This document shows, piece after piece, positions 37,931 through 51,000 of a stretch of 64,000 nucleotides of DNA. Position 1 is the stretch's first letter, and every line of letters begins with the position of its first letter. A program made the position numbers and the translations under genes. Origin of the DNA: Galaxea fascicularis. Taxonomy: Eukaryota; Cnidaria; Anthozoa; Scleractinia; Euphylliidae. The stretch is from the NCBI GenBank assembly GCA_948470475.1, contig OX419339.1:11869863-11933862 (forward strand), in the 5' to 3' direction. The notes beneath the pieces were generated by a model, which ran no database searches, was not told the DNA's origin, and saw nothing but the letters and a program-made list of their open reading frames with translations.

Positions 37931-39824
37931 ATGCACAGATTATTGTATCACTGGATTTATGTTTCAATGTTTTGTATTGCCACCTGTTGCTCGACAACTG
38001 TTGGTTTTTGGTTTTTCTCCTGTCCCCACGGCAACGGAAAAGGACAAGCAGGTGATGTTTGTTCTGCTTTCTGTCGGTGCCATGCACCAAACACATGCGA
38101 GGCGGGAATACAGCGGTGTGCGCAGCCTGGAGTGGAAGGTGACCGCTGCCACGCCACGAGGCCGTGCGCGCCTGGATTTAGCTGCCATCCGGGGGTTCAG
38201 AAATGTTTTCACACGCCACGTCGCTATGGTGAGCCATGCGTTGCAGGCTTTGCTTGTAGGAGCGGTCTCTCTTGTGAACCCGGGGTTCAGGTCAGCTGAT
38301 ATAAGATAAACCAGTACTTAACTATTTGAGATAGCGTTTTTATTTCCACGTACCCAATGTCAGTTTCGATATTAACTTTATCGGAAGGTGAGTCCAATAA
38401 AGTAGTTCTTATTGAATGTCCTCGGCTCGCCAGACAAAAAACTCAAACATCAAACAAATACAGACCTTTGCCGTCTTCACTGAATTTGTCGTAAGTAAGA
38501 GGGCATTTTTATTAACTCGAAAGAAAGGGGGTAAAGAGGCAATCATTTTTTACATGAGTTTGTATTTCCTGGGGTGGGGTATTTTCTGGCTTTATCTTTC
38601 TTCATTCTCCGCTGTTCAAGCTTAACAGGAAAAGATTCTCTATGGTGGTTACTTAACTCACACTTCCACCCTTTCATCTTCAAGACCTCGTAAAACTTTA
38701 CGCATGCGCCAGTTCCTTATGCTCAAAGAGAGCCGAGATCGTGAGCTAATCATTCCATTCCAGTCTTTCAAAGTAACCGACGAAAAAACAAAGAAGCTAA
38801 ACAGTTTCCTGACCATCTTTAATTATTCATGCACGTTTTCATTTAACATCGACACTGCGTAACTAGGTGTTTTACAGTTTTAATCATATAATCTAGTGAT
38901 GTAGCGGTAATTCACTTTATCTTTAGTTTGGCTTTCCTAAAAATGTTGTCAAAAATATCACTGTTTGTTTACAGCGTTGTTTTCGTCATCCTCGAGAATA
39001 CAACGAACCCTGTTCGGCAGGTTTTTCCTGTGCCCCAGGCCTCAGCTGCCAGCCGGGACATCAGCGATGCTTACATCATCCACGGCGGGAAAATGAGCGC
39101 TGTTCAGCAGGTTACGCATGCGCAGATGGTCTGGTCTGCAGGTTGTGTGACAAACCATATGCCACTTGTCAGTTAGCACGAGTACTTGCTTTGACGGATC
39201 AGGTGCAGTTTCCACGTTCTTCAGTATGTAATGTGAGACCAGGATAATATTTGGTCAAGTAATTAACATATTATCTTACTCAGTTCTTTCCGCGCCAATC
39301 TCATAGTCGCAACGAAACTGAGCAAGTACTAGGCAATCGCCGCAATCTAGTGTTTGTCTCGACAACTAGCTAGCTGATTATGCCCCTCCTCCCCGCCGTA
39401 CCCTTCTTTGAAACCACTAATTTTATTCGATCTTCATAGGTTGCAGCTCTATTGTTTTAGGGCAATGGAGTACGACAACAAGTTACCTGTGAATGATGTA
39501 TATGAAATAAACGATATACGGAACTGCGGAAATGAAATCAAATGAAGGATGATCCTCGCTGTTGTGAACGCAGTTTAAGCAATTGCGTAAAGAACCCTCG
39601 TTGAAGTCCCGAATTTTTTTCAGGCTTCATTAGGCAATTGCTTAAATCGGTTCACAACTGCGAGGATCATCCTTCATTTAAACAAGTTACCTATAACTAC
39701 GCCTCTAAGCATTTTCAGCTTCAGATAGAGAATTTCGCACCTCGGTCTTCCCCTCTCTCCAAAAACCAATATTGATTTGGCTAGAAATGTAAGGCAAATT
39801 TGATCATGTTCACTCAGTAATAAA

Positions 39825-39858
<34 letters not shown>

Positions 39859-42800
39859 GCCAAATATTCAGTATGAATTAAGTTCGGTACAGCCAGTAGA
39901 AGAATAACTTCTGAATCAACCCCGTGTTAGTATCGTGTAGCAAGACAGAGTTTGTCAAACTCCATTGTTCTGTCGAAGCTAATTCAAAAGTTTGAACAAG
40001 AAGCCGTGCTTCTGCAGGGCGTGGTCTCGAACATAGTCATTGAACGGCGTTAGGTACTGCAGAAGCACGGCGTCTGAACTGAGCTTGCTGTCGTTTATTT
40101 AGGACTATGACCGCCCCTTCAACAAAGTGGCATTTCTTGTTACCCATAACTCTTTCGCGCACTCGCCATACTTTGCTGTCTGGGCTCGCAATCAACGATT
40201 TAGCGTTCGTCAGCAGCTTGAGGATGGTGTGCGTGGGCTCATGCTGGACATCTATCCCGGTAAGCCTACCACAACAACATCAGCCACCCACGAGGACTCC
40301 AAACCTTAACTCCAATGCAAGTCAAAACTGGTTCTTCGTAACAAAATACTTTATTTAGCAATAACTTCCTCAATGCTTCCCCACTTCTTCCTCTTTGCAT
40401 GTTTACTAAAAGAAACCTCTTAGGAATATAATAGGTCTAATTTTTCTGTCTTCATCGACCTTAGGTGACTATTATCCCCCTACTTACTTACCTACCTACC
40501 ACTACACCTGGGTCTCTCCCATTTCAGACTTCAGACAACAATTATAAAAGACAGAAAAAAAGAGTTTTCATGAAGCATTGCCAAAGATCTTCTTTATTAG
40601 AGGGCTGGATTCGTGACGCCATCTACAAGGGCAAATTGTGCTCCATATATTATCTGTTGATTGTAATGACAGGGAAGAGCTTTATGAATATGACCACAGG
40701 TTCATAGCAAAGAGACATTTCAAGAATTTGAGGTCGTTCGCTTTCCTTACAGTCAGGAAGAAATCAATTCACATCATTTTTCGTTTCACATCTTTCTAGG
40801 GTGGGGAGAGGAAGACGTTCGCCTTTGTCACGCGTCTTGTTTCTGGAGTGGTTCAACAAACTTGTTGGACACGTTGATTGAGATAAGAAAATTCCTGGAG
40901 ACTAACACACGCGAGGTCATTACGATCTTTTTCGAAGACTACCTGAGAAATCCTACCATTTTGAAAAGGGTGTTTGACAAAGCAGAAATTTCTCCCTACG
41001 TGCTGCTGAAGGAGAACTGGGGCGACGGGATAACTGAATGGCCCACGCTTAATGACATGCGCAGATTGGGTCGCTTGGTCGTCTTCGACAACAATGGTCT
41101 GAGCGGTTTTCCTTACACAGAATACAATATGTGGCGTTACGTTAGGGAGAATCGTTATGGAAGCTCTGGTCAAATTGAAAAGGTGCATTAATAATTCTGT
41201 CTTTCTCTGGGGCCGGTAGCACAACACTTCGATGTCGTGGTAATAGAACACATGCGGACGAGAAACGATTCACATGCGCGGGATTAAAGTCCTCGTGTTA
41301 CCGTCTACACGTGCGTAGAACCGCGGCGTGCATCTTGAAAAGCTCTCTGAATCCTTTTTCAGATATTCACAATCATTTACTCATCTTTATCGGATCTCAG
41401 TGAGATTGAACCAATCAAATGATCAGTTCTCTTAAAAGCTCGTTAGCATTGGGAGGGTATAGCAGAACTGTGGGTTGAACCTTAAACCTGCATAAGCCTT
41501 TTAGACTTTCGATTCTTTTCACAACTGCATAAGTAGCGGCTCGCAATTTCAAGATCTATTACATTTTTAAAGATCTGCATTCTGTCTGTTGAAGGAGTGT
41601 GTCGATCGCGCAGAATCCCTATGGAACAAAGCATGGAATGACTTTTGGAGTCTGGTTCTAATAAATTGGTTCAGTACAGCGGCAAATCCTCTTCAGCCAT
41701 GCCTGAATTCCTTTAAGGAAATAAGAGACAAGCTAATCACTTGTCACGACAAGTTCGGCTACTGGGCCAACTTTGTGGCGGTCAACTACTACACTGCGGG
41801 CTCAGGTGGTGGCGCTTTTCAAATTGTCAATTGGCTCAATAACATCTTCAGACGTAAGTAAACTAAGTAGTTGGCTTCACGCACATACTAGCCATCGTTA
41901 TGCCGGTGTAAGTCGGAAAAAGCAGTCATTGCTAAAATGGCGGTTGTTTGGTCAGGTGTAAGTTCTCACTTCAATCATCGTTACGTTGGCTGAAGTCTCA
42001 TTTCGGAGGAAACGCAAGCTAGGCTGAGTTTTTTTCTTTGGCTAGTTGCCATCACTAAGGAAATCTACAGTTTGCCTTTTAGAATAGCCCTAGATACAAA
42101 ATTACGAGAGTTTCAATATAGAATCCTAAACAGGTAAAACAAGTTCCTCAGGCTATCCTTTTGCGGTGTGACAGATGAATCCCTCGAGCATCTTTTGTTG
42201 ACTTGAAGTTTTATTTATTATTGTAGAAACAATAACTCTAAACCAGTATTTAATGTTCTCTTGGCTTGTGTTAAGTCAGTTGTTCACTGCTAGAATATAA
42301 GGTTGCAAAAGTTGCATTCCCACATTTTAAAATGGAGAAAGTGTTACAAAGGAGAAAACGTTTAATGGTCTTTGGATCATGCATATAATCAGGATTCTAA
42401 GTCTTGCACTATTGTTAATGCGAGTGTCTCGGTTTCGTGGCCGTGTATGTGTGCTTTGTGTGTGGATAGTCTTGCATGTTTGTGAAATGAATGCGTATTC
42501 AAACACTTCGTACCTTTGTATCTATCAAAAACTCACTAAGCTGGTTCGGTGAACAGGTTTTACAAGCTGGGTAGCTAAGTAGTTTGACGTGATGGAAGGC
42601 AGGTCAACTAGTTCCAGGTTTTATGATAAAAAAAGTTGCTACAGTAAGAAGTCCACTGTCTGTTCTTGTTACTTAAAGAGAGTGACTCTGTTGCTCGTCA
42701 CCTATTTCTCCTGTTGTGGAAACGTTTGGGTAGATGCTAAGTTTGTACCAGTAAATTAAAATTGTTTACATCCTCTTTTATCTTTCGCTTAGGAGACTCA

Positions 42801-43370
42801 GCGGGTTCAAATGGCGCCGTCAATCGTTCATCTAAAGCCAATCAGCAGTCAGAATATGAGACGGAAACAGTTATAAAGAAAAATACAATCAAAGAGCCTG
42901 GGTATGGCAGCGGATTTCACAACCTCTCGGACATCCTAAGCCACATATTACAACACCACTCAAGCTGGGCGGAGAAACACAACAATCTCCAAAACTCACC
43001 CTCTGCTTCTTCCCCAATAATGCTTAATTCAAACACATCAGCGTTTACAAGCGAAGCAAATATAGGTCCATCTCAAAATAGCAAGCACAGTATGAAAACT
43101 CTGAAGAGCCATAAACAACACAACACTACACGACAAAGCTCTTTATCACCAAGCGCTTTCCGACGCAAAACGAATGCCATATCGTCCGAGAACGCGAAGA
43201 CAAAGTTACGTAATCTTCGGAAACAGTTGGCGCGACTCAAAGCCAAGCTAAACAAGTATCTTCATTTGGCTCGTCGACAACGGAGAAAACACTCTAATCC
43301 TAACAATAAGCTAAGAAGTAAAATAATTAATAAACCTCATCATGTACCACGCGAGAGGGCCAGCACCTAA
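37931..43370 (+). CDS. Secreted PI-PLC X-domain protein with cysteine-rich N-terminal repeats
   Basis: Six exons: 37931-38290, 38975-39202, 40103-40259, 40800-41182, 41595-41853 and 42793-43370, giving 654 residues with all joins in frame (phases 0, 0, 1, 0, 1). Residues 1 to about 25 look like a signal peptide. Residues 40-185 hold four or five cysteine-rich repeats of the form C-x2-G-F-x-C-x2-G-L-x-C-x-P-G-x-Q-R-C-x-H-x-P-R. The X-domain spans about 197-450. Candidate catalytic histidines are H211 (THNSF) and H259 (LCHAS), with acidic LMLDI (D245) and FFED (294-295). Such domains cleave phosphoinositide or GPI-like lipids, but the substrate here is unknown. Exon 6 (463-654) is a low-complexity tail ending in a strongly basic stretch. 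The cysteine repeats resemble Dickkopf or colipase-type folds in spacing only. Confidence 0.86.
39540..39679. mobile_element. Deleted copy of the tRNA-like palindrome family
   Basis: The ends AAATGAAGGATGATCCTCGC and the complement bound 140 bp. Both outer arms and the CCCGAATTTTTTTCAGG hairpin are kept, but the tRNA-like bodies and centre are lost. It lies in an intron of the PLC-like gene. Confidence 0.7.
39750..39857 (+). mobile_element. 3' fragment of family 1 SINE
   Basis: TCTTCCCCTCTCTCCAAAAA, then AATAAATTATTATTATT with an ATT/ATC tail, match the 3' third of the SINE at 28129-28417. The head is missing. Confidence 0.5.
40003..40071. repeat. 69-bp hairpin (GCCGTGCTTCTGCAG arms)
   Basis: Fifteen-base perfect inverted arms, GCCGTGCTTCTGCAG and its complement, flank about 39 bp. 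It sits 31 bp before exon 3 of the PLC-like gene. Confidence 0.6.
42060..42420 (+). pseudogene. Degenerate non-LTR (LINE) retrotransposon 3' ORF2 fragment
   Basis: In one frame the sequence reads SLPFRIALDTKLREFQYRIL and then, after a gap, CGVTDESLEHLLLT. These are the usual residues downstream of the reverse transcriptase in jockey/CR1-type LINEs. Stops and a deletion break it. It lies in the last intron of the PLC-like gene. Confidence 0.6.
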
Positions 43371-44034
43371 TCGGTGAGACCGTTATCCATATTTTCTCTG
43401 TTGGTAGAGCATCGCACCGGAATCTCAAGGTCACGGGTTCAAGCCCCGTTGAAGTCCTGAATTTTTTTCAGGCTTCTTTAAAATATCATGATCAACTGCG
43501 ACGATCATTCTTCATTTGCTTTTTCTTTACAAGAATATGTTTTATAACGATATCGAGGCTGAAATTTGCGAATTTTAAGAATAAAACTGAGCCTGAGATT
43601 TGGAAAAGAATACAATTTTGTGTAGCGCAAATTTGTAAAAACAATACAATTACGTGTTTTTAACTAAACCGTATAAAATTCTTTTTTTCTAAATGGCAAA
43701 ACTAGGCAAACATATTTGAAATAAAAAAACACAGCATTCTAAAACGGAAATGCCATACGCTGTAATCTGAGAGTGTGCTCAAGATTATTTTCAGCCTAAA
43801 ATCGGCAGAAAAATAAGAATATTAAGCCTGTACCGGAAAAACAATGTTCTTATATATAAAAAAAGAGTGTTTGTGGGGAATTTATATTTTTCAACATCTA
43901 TTTTTCTCTCTCAGTGGTTGTTGGGGATACCTTTTTGGTGAATCCAATTTGAATATACCGGGTTCTGTAGTCAATTGCTGTGAAGTGTCTGACAGCGATG
44001 CCATACTGTATCCATATTTCAGAGGAAGGACTAC
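43371..44034. other. PLC-like gene 3' flank with half of a tRNA-like repeat
   Basis: At 43399-43510 there is the right half of the tRNA-like palindrome family: TTGGTAGAGCATCGCACC, B box GGTTCAAGCC, then the CCTGAATTTTTTTCAGG hairpin and outer arm. AATAAA at 43580-43585 could be the polyadenylation signal, which would put the repeat in the 3' UTR. Confidence 0.5.
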
Positions 44035-44600
44035 GTGAATTACTTGAAGGAATTGAATACCATCAGACAGTCTATAGTGTACTTTAGAAAAAAATCACAT
44101 CATCTTTTCCACGAGTTTTTGAAACACGGCACTAAGATCAAGCTGAAGGCGTACAATGGAAGTGAAATACCTGTCTACGGTGAGGTTCACCTACCTGTCA
44201 CCTATGAAAAGCAGGAAATGTCCTTGCCTCTGATTGTGGTTGATGGAGAGGATCCTCCACTGCTAGGAAGAAATTGGCTGAAGCAACTTCAGTTGAATTG
44301 GAGCAACATCTTCTTTGTAAACAAAGATGAAACCCTAGCCTGTGTACAGCCGCCCTTTCCCCTCTAAAAGATCGGGGAAGGAGCTCCTTCCCCGATTTTT
44401 TAGAGGGGAAAGGGCGGCTGTACACAGGCTAATGAAACCCTGGCGGATGTCCTAGATCGTCACAAGGCAGTGTTCAGCAAAGGTCTGGGAACCATTAAAG
44501 GCTTCAAGGCGGACATTAAGCTACAAGAAGGGGCCAAGCCAGTCGAAACTCATTTTAAGATTGTTATTTCAAACGATGTAACACCCTTGGTCTTATAATG
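44035..44600 (+). pseudogene. Ty3/gypsy-like retroelement fragment (protease to RT junction)
   Basis: Residues such as IPVYGEVHLPVTYEKQ and LPLIVVDGEDPPLLGRNWL are typical of the end of the aspartic protease region in K02A2.6-type Ty3/gypsy polyproteins. After an interruption the frame resumes as ETLADVLDRHKAVFSKGLGT, the lead-in to the reverse transcriptase, and then decays. No integrase, LTR or full RT is seen. The break is caused by the element at 44336-44431. Confidence 0.7.
44336..44431. mobile_element. 96-bp palindromic MITE nested in retroelement, 9-bp target duplication
   Basis: The two 48-bp halves are almost perfect complements. The ends are TAGCCTGTGTACAGCCGCCC and its complement, and the centre is GGAAGGAGCTCCTTCC. 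The 9-mer ATGAAACCC flanks both sides (44327-44335 and 44432-44440), and removing one copy with the insert restores the retroelement reading frame. It belongs with the 58-bp element at 17765-17822. Confidence 0.88.
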
Positions 44601-45053
44601 GTGAGACGTGCATCATGTTTCAAGATTGAATACAATTGAACTGTTGAAATTGGAAGAGAAATCTGAAATAAAATGGAAGTTTGTTGAAGTATCGTCAGTT
44701 TGATTTTTACAAAGACTTTTGAAATTGTTTCCAATTTTTTCGCGTGCTGTCACCCTTGTTTCGAAGAATCCGAAGGATCTCGTTCCCAGAGTTCTCCGAC
44801 TCTTGTTGTTGTGCCAATCTTGGCTCCAGAGTACCAGTCTCCCGTCGCGCAATATGGCGACTCATTAACAGGTGGAAATCACGATGTCATGAAATATCTG
44901 TTAAAAAACTGAGGTCATTGTTACGGAGAGATACGAGTCTTGTCATAAGGAACGCCTTATTTGCATTGAAAAAACATTATAGAGAGCACGAACTCAACGA
45001 TTTCGCATATTATCTTCAATTTAACCGGTAAGCTTTTGTAGAACTAAGGCGCA
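44601..45053. other. 5' flank of GSS, no clear gene
   Basis: This holds the GSS promoter and 5' UTR. One plus-strand frame at 44744-45031 stays open and includes VSRRAIWRLINRWKS, which loosely recalls a transposase helix-turn-helix, but the rest has no support. Confidence 0.4.
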
Positions 45054-48000
45054 ATGGCTGCACCCTCACTTCCACCTGAGAATCATGTAAGCTTTTTGGC
45101 CAGCGAAGGGAAGGACTACTGCTTAACTCATGGGCTGGTTATGAGAGAAGAGGATTCTTCCTTTATGGTTGAACATGCGCCCTTTACGCTTCTTCCCACT
45201 GCATTTCCCAAGCGACTGTTTTCGCAAGCAAAAGATGTACAAATGGATTTTAATCTGCTGGTACATCGAGTTAGCCAAGACCACGAGTTCCTGAAGGCAG
45301 CCCTAGAGAGGTGTGTACATTGTTTTTGTCATAGTGTGAAGTAAACAATTAAACATTTAGGTGTATTTTTAGGTGCATTGTTTACCAAAAAGGATATTTC
45401 ATTTTTGTATTTAAAACTGGATGAACACAAAATTTACCTTGGGACAGATTACTTATGTGTAGAATGCAGAATGCTTTGAAAACTGCAAAAAGTTCAATTT
45501 TGCATGTAATGCGTCGGCTGCAGCAAATCTCTTGACTAAAATAAATAAAAGCAGACACTTGTCTTCATCAGGTGCAATTGTCGAAGACAAGTGAGTTCAT
45601 TTTATGGAAATGAAAACCTTTGACTCCATGCCCAGACCAACTTTCTTTCTTTTTGCTGCTGTCCTTACCAAACTCTCTACACTCCCGCCTTTACTACTAA
45701 GTTCAAAGCTCAGGGTCAACTAGAGACAGAAGGTAGCATGAACATTTCCACCCAGTATGTTTAAGACTTGAGGTAATACAAAAATCGTACCTACAAGTGC
45801 TGTAAACAGTAGAGGTGACTGTGCTGTCCCAAAGGGTAGAGAACTCAGGCTTTGTTTCCTGATCTGATTCTGGTTCAGGGTGGAAAAAGTTGTGGAATTT
45901 TGTATCAAGTAATGGAAATCTAACTTAGACTATCAAGTGCATGATAATTCAGGAAATTTTTAGTTCTGTCTGGCAACAAGACCGTTGTTTGGAAAGGTAA
46001 CGTTATTTTGAAAAGTGTTTACTTAAAGGAATCGGATTGTTTGGCCTCTCTGCAGATTGTTATTGCAGATTATTTGTCCTGAAAGCAGGTGGGTGAAAGG
46101 GGTTTGTGGCTTGAAACCCTTGAAATTTAAGCCAAAGCATTTGGCAATTTGCAGCTGCAATGAATTGTGATGACAATAAATATTATTGTCTCTGTACCCA
46201 TATAACTTTGATATGCAAATTGTCTTCTGTGTCACCACCTTGGAGAAACTTCAGGATATAACTTTTGCTTCTCATGCTGGTCCAATCAAATATTAATAAT
46301 GGTATTAAAACTAACACAGTTTAGAGTAGCTCAGAGATTCTTGAAAGACCAATTGAAAACAAAAATTACAGCCATTTTAAAATAAGACAATATTGAAAAC
46401 TTATAGTATTTTTTTGTAGTGATCTGTTTGAAGATGGATGTTTTTACTTCCTTGCTTTTATTTAGCACCATAGAAGTGGATGAATTCACTGCTAAAATAT
46501 TTGAAATTTATGAAAAGACAAGGAATGAGGGTCTGTCACAGGTAAGCTCACATGACATTAACTTATGCAAAATTCATTAGTCTGAAGAACAAACCTGCTT
46601 AAGGTAATGATGATGAAGCCTGTCATGCCATTTTGGCCTGGGGCTGTGTAGTAGTCATATTGAATTATATGGTACTTACAGTTATCCAGGGCTGAATGAG
46701 AAAGTCAGGAAAGAGGAAAAGAAATGCATTGGGCATTTTTGAAGAACTGTTTATCCAAATCTTGTTCCTAAGGCCAAAGAAGTGATTCAAATTACCAGGG
46801 CTTTCAGTAATTTTTCAAGTAGGCAGAGGTTTGCAAAACATAGCTGGGGAATCCAGCTATATGCCATTTTCCTGATGATCAGTTCCAAGTGAATTGTGGG
46901 TAGATCCAGTCCTTTGCTGGGGCAAGTGGTCAAAATTAGAATTTCAAATTACATCCTGAAATTGCTGTTTGCCCCTACAAAGAACTGCGTCTACCCACAA
47001 CTGACTTGGAACTAATCATTAGCAAAATGGTATTAAATTGTGGTAAGATCAGTGTAGTTTTTCTACCAAAGTAACCAGAGATCTACCTTAGAAGTTTTGG
47101 GGGAAATACCTAGCTCCTGGCCCCTAGCTCCAAATGACAGCCTTGAACTAGGAAAAGTCACCTTCTTTCAGTTGATTCTATGATATACCACTTTGATTTC
47201 GATCCAGTTGTCAAATGCCCAAGCGCAGGCAGGGCTCACATCATGTTTTGGAGCTGCAAGTTGCAGTGAGCTTTGCACTAATGTAATATACCTGTTCATC
47301 GGTCCACATATGTAATGAACCTCCATAAGTCATCTGCAACATGAAGGTTGTTTGGGAGCAGGGTTGGCGCAGTGGTGAGAGCGCTGGCCTTCCACCAATG
47401 TGTCCCGGGTTCGATCTTGGACTTGGCGTCATAAGTGGGCTGAGTTTGTTGGTTCTCTACTCTGCTCCGAGAGGTTTTTCTCTGGGTACTCCGGTTTTCC
47501 CCTCTCCTCAAAAACCAACATTTGATTTAATTTCGAGTTTATTTGATTAACAGTCTCCCCAATTAGTAGAGCACTGGTGTTCAGCTAGAGTGATTTGAGA
47601 CTTAAATAAAGGTGTTATTATTATTATTATTATTATTATAAGGTTTCTTTTAAGGTATTTAACCAGAAAAAGTGTTGAAGGTTGTGGCCTTTTACAACAC
47701 GTACTTGTAAATGACTATAAGATGACATAGAAGTGAAAAATGGCAACTTCCATGCTCTAAGAATGCTCCAGCTTCTTATAACACAAAATCCACCAAAATT
47801 GCAGCCAATCTCGCTGGGAATTTTTCGCTCCGACTACATGGTGGACAGTGCTAATCCACGAGATCCTAATGCAGCTTTGCAGGATGACCTGGGTATCAAG
47901 CAAGTAGAGATCAACACCATTGCTTCTTCTTTTGGTGGACTGAGCCCACAAGTGAGAGGACTTCACAAGTAATGTCATGCCAATGTTTACTGTCTGTTGG

Positions 48001-51000
48001 TTGAAATACATAATAGTCTATTTTAGGACCAGGAAGTTGACTATGACAAGGTTGACAAGTCTTGATTCAAGATATAACTGGTAGTTAAGGTTGCTTAAGA
48101 ATTCATGAGAAACACATTCATACCCAGGAACAACAACCATTTATGACTGTCACTAATATTAATAATTTTTTGATGTAGGTAGAACTGTAGCCAGTAGGGA
48201 TATGCTAAAGCTAGCCAACAATTCCAGTGACTGTATGTTATATTACTCATGTGAAACTCAGCTACTCTCAGTCAGAAAATCAGTAAAACAGCTACAGGAA
48301 GATTTGTTCGATTTTTGACTGGCTACTTTCCTTGAGAGACCAGCTTGTAAAACTTGTAACAACAACCCTGGATGTTCAGATCATGGTACACTCACAGTAT
48401 CCTCCTGAAAATGTTGTTTTACAGTTTTCTATTGGATCTTCAGAATGGGTATGACCCAGAAACCAAAGAAAAGGTACTACCAGCTTGCAGAGCTGTAATT
48501 TGTGGTAGCTAAGGTTGTTATTTAGTAAAATTGTGTTTGCGTACATACCTTCTGTTCTGTTTCTTTTGTTTTCTTATGGCCCTCAACAAAACATAGAAAA
48601 ACAATATGGTCAACTACTATGCAATAAAATTAAACTTATGGTACATCAAATTCAAGGAAATTAATAAAAGGGAGCAATAGTAAGAAATTAAAGCGGAAAA
48701 CAGTAAATGATTTAAAAAGTTGCCTCTGCCAGATGGGTAACCCTGCTAACAATAACAATAGTAATAAATGGTAATAGTTCATAATAACTATTATTTGTAA
48801 TAACAATAACAACAATAATTAATTAATTAATTAAATTGATTAATTAATTAATACTATTCTCAAATGAAGAATGATCATCACAGTTTTTGGGCTCATATGT
48901 TCCTGTGAAAGATACGTAAGTGAATGCTGCATATGAAAGAAATCATATGTGAACTACGGATATGAAATGACCTGCTCCCATTTTCTTTTATATGCATCAT
49001 TCACTAATGAGATTCTTTAAAGATATATTCCATGCAGAATATTTTTAAGGCCACTGACACACAGGTCACTTTCTGATCTCTTTTCTTCTCTTTGGTGCTT
49101 AAGCTGTGGCTGCACAAACAATTTTTTACTTGCAATGGTGATGCAATTTTTTCTAACAATTGTTGCATGGCCAGCGCCTGATGGTGGCTACACAGGTGAC
49201 AAAGTCTGTGACTTTGTCTCAAAGTTCAACTCATTAAATTTCTTGCAATTTTTTTCTGTGATTTTCTAGCTATCAGTCCACTGCAGCACGTAAGCGAGGG
49301 TGGCTACACAAGTGATTTTCACCACACGCTGGCAACGCCACAATTTTTAAAAAAAATCACATCACAATCGCAAGTAAAAAATTGCTCATGTGACCATGGC
49401 TTTACTGAAATTCACTTTTGGTTTTCAGCTTCCTCAGAATTCATCAGGCTTGGGTATAGCTGCAGGACTGGTGGATGCCTGGAAGTACTATGGAAGTGAA
49501 AAGTATGAGACTGTCTCCTCACCTAACTTTATTTTGTCTTAGTTGTATGTAGAAGTATATTCTTCTCAGTGTTCTCCATACATGTTCTATAATGGTAATT
49601 CTGAGGAGAATTTGTGAAACAATCAAGACCTTTGTCACTTGTTGATCACTTCCTCTTTTCTCACAACTTTTACATTTGATCGAGCAGTGTTACTGTAAGG
49701 AGAAATTAGAGTATGGTCACTCTAAGGGTTTAAAGGGTTTAGGCCTCAATGTCCTATAAATACTGTTCCACATCAGCTGCTGCTGCCCACAGTTCACTCC
49801 ATGATCCAATTCAACTCTTCCCAACTACTCTTCCACAGTCCTTGCTGATCTGTCCTTCTCAAATGTATGTAGACTTTCTCCAACAATGTAATCAAATATT
49901 GGTTATTTCTGTGCGGACTGAACAGCTTCCAACTCCGTAAGTCTTTTCCCAGTGCCAGCTTGAATCGTCTTTCCATCCATTACAATAATGACCCATAGCT
50001 GGCTCACTGTATCTTTTGTCATGCCCAACCTGTTTTCGTGCAGTTTCTTGGGATGTTTTTAGAAACAAAGACTAAAATTTAACACTTACAAGATACAGGT
50101 GTGTAGTATTTAAATTTCTGTAACCTGAACCATCTTCTGAGTGGTATTGTACAGTAGATCAGGCAGTTTTATTTAAGTTTAGTTTTAGTTTCCTTGGATT
50201 TTCTGGAGTTGCTCCGACCTGTGACTGCATTTCTCATTTTTGTCTTTTTAATTTTTTGAACAGCTCTGTAGTGATGATAGTTGTCTCAGATGATGAACGG
50301 AACAGATTTGATCAAAGATGGGTTCAGCACTTGATGACAGAGGTGTAAGTTGCCCCAGCTACTTCTTAAATCAGTATGACTTTGTTGGTTTCACTTCTAG
50401 ATGTTTCATTGTACACACCATAGTTATCATCAGCTGTGCCAATTAAATTTCCATTTTTTTAAATCTGCAACTTTATATGGCCTTGCTTTTTAGTGATCCT
50501 GCTGCAAGCATGATAAGAAAGACCTTCAGAGACATTAACAAAACAGGACAACTTAAGGAGGATAAAACACTACTAGTGTAAGAAATGATATCATCATTTA
50601 TACCATGCCATCGAAAATAAAGCCAATCAGAATGCAGAAAAGCTGTTGTATATTCGTTGGTATTCTACTGAACCTTTTTGTTTAATTTGCTGTCCCTCAG
50701 TTGTAATTATCTTTTCTAAAGTAGCATTCCAGTTAATTTCTGGAAATACTTATGCAGGGTTATCACTATTAGCGCTGACTGACAGCAAAATATGCCGGCT
50801 GAGAAAGAGGTGATTGCCAGCTGGATGTTGGCCAGCAAACACATGGTATTGGCGACAAACGATTTTTTAGCCAGCTCAACTGCTACCTAAACCAGCTGAG
50901 CTATTTCTTAGCTACAACCCTGCTTATGCAGGGGCAACCAGCGAAAATCACTTCTTTGGTTAGCTCAGATGGTTGCTTAAAGAATTATTGAAACCCCTGC

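Noticed and set aside
44744..45031. Possible transposase helix-turn-helix ORF upstream of GSS
   Set aside because: Only one short stretch resembles such a motif, and the flanking residues fit no transposase, so I left it as unsupported.
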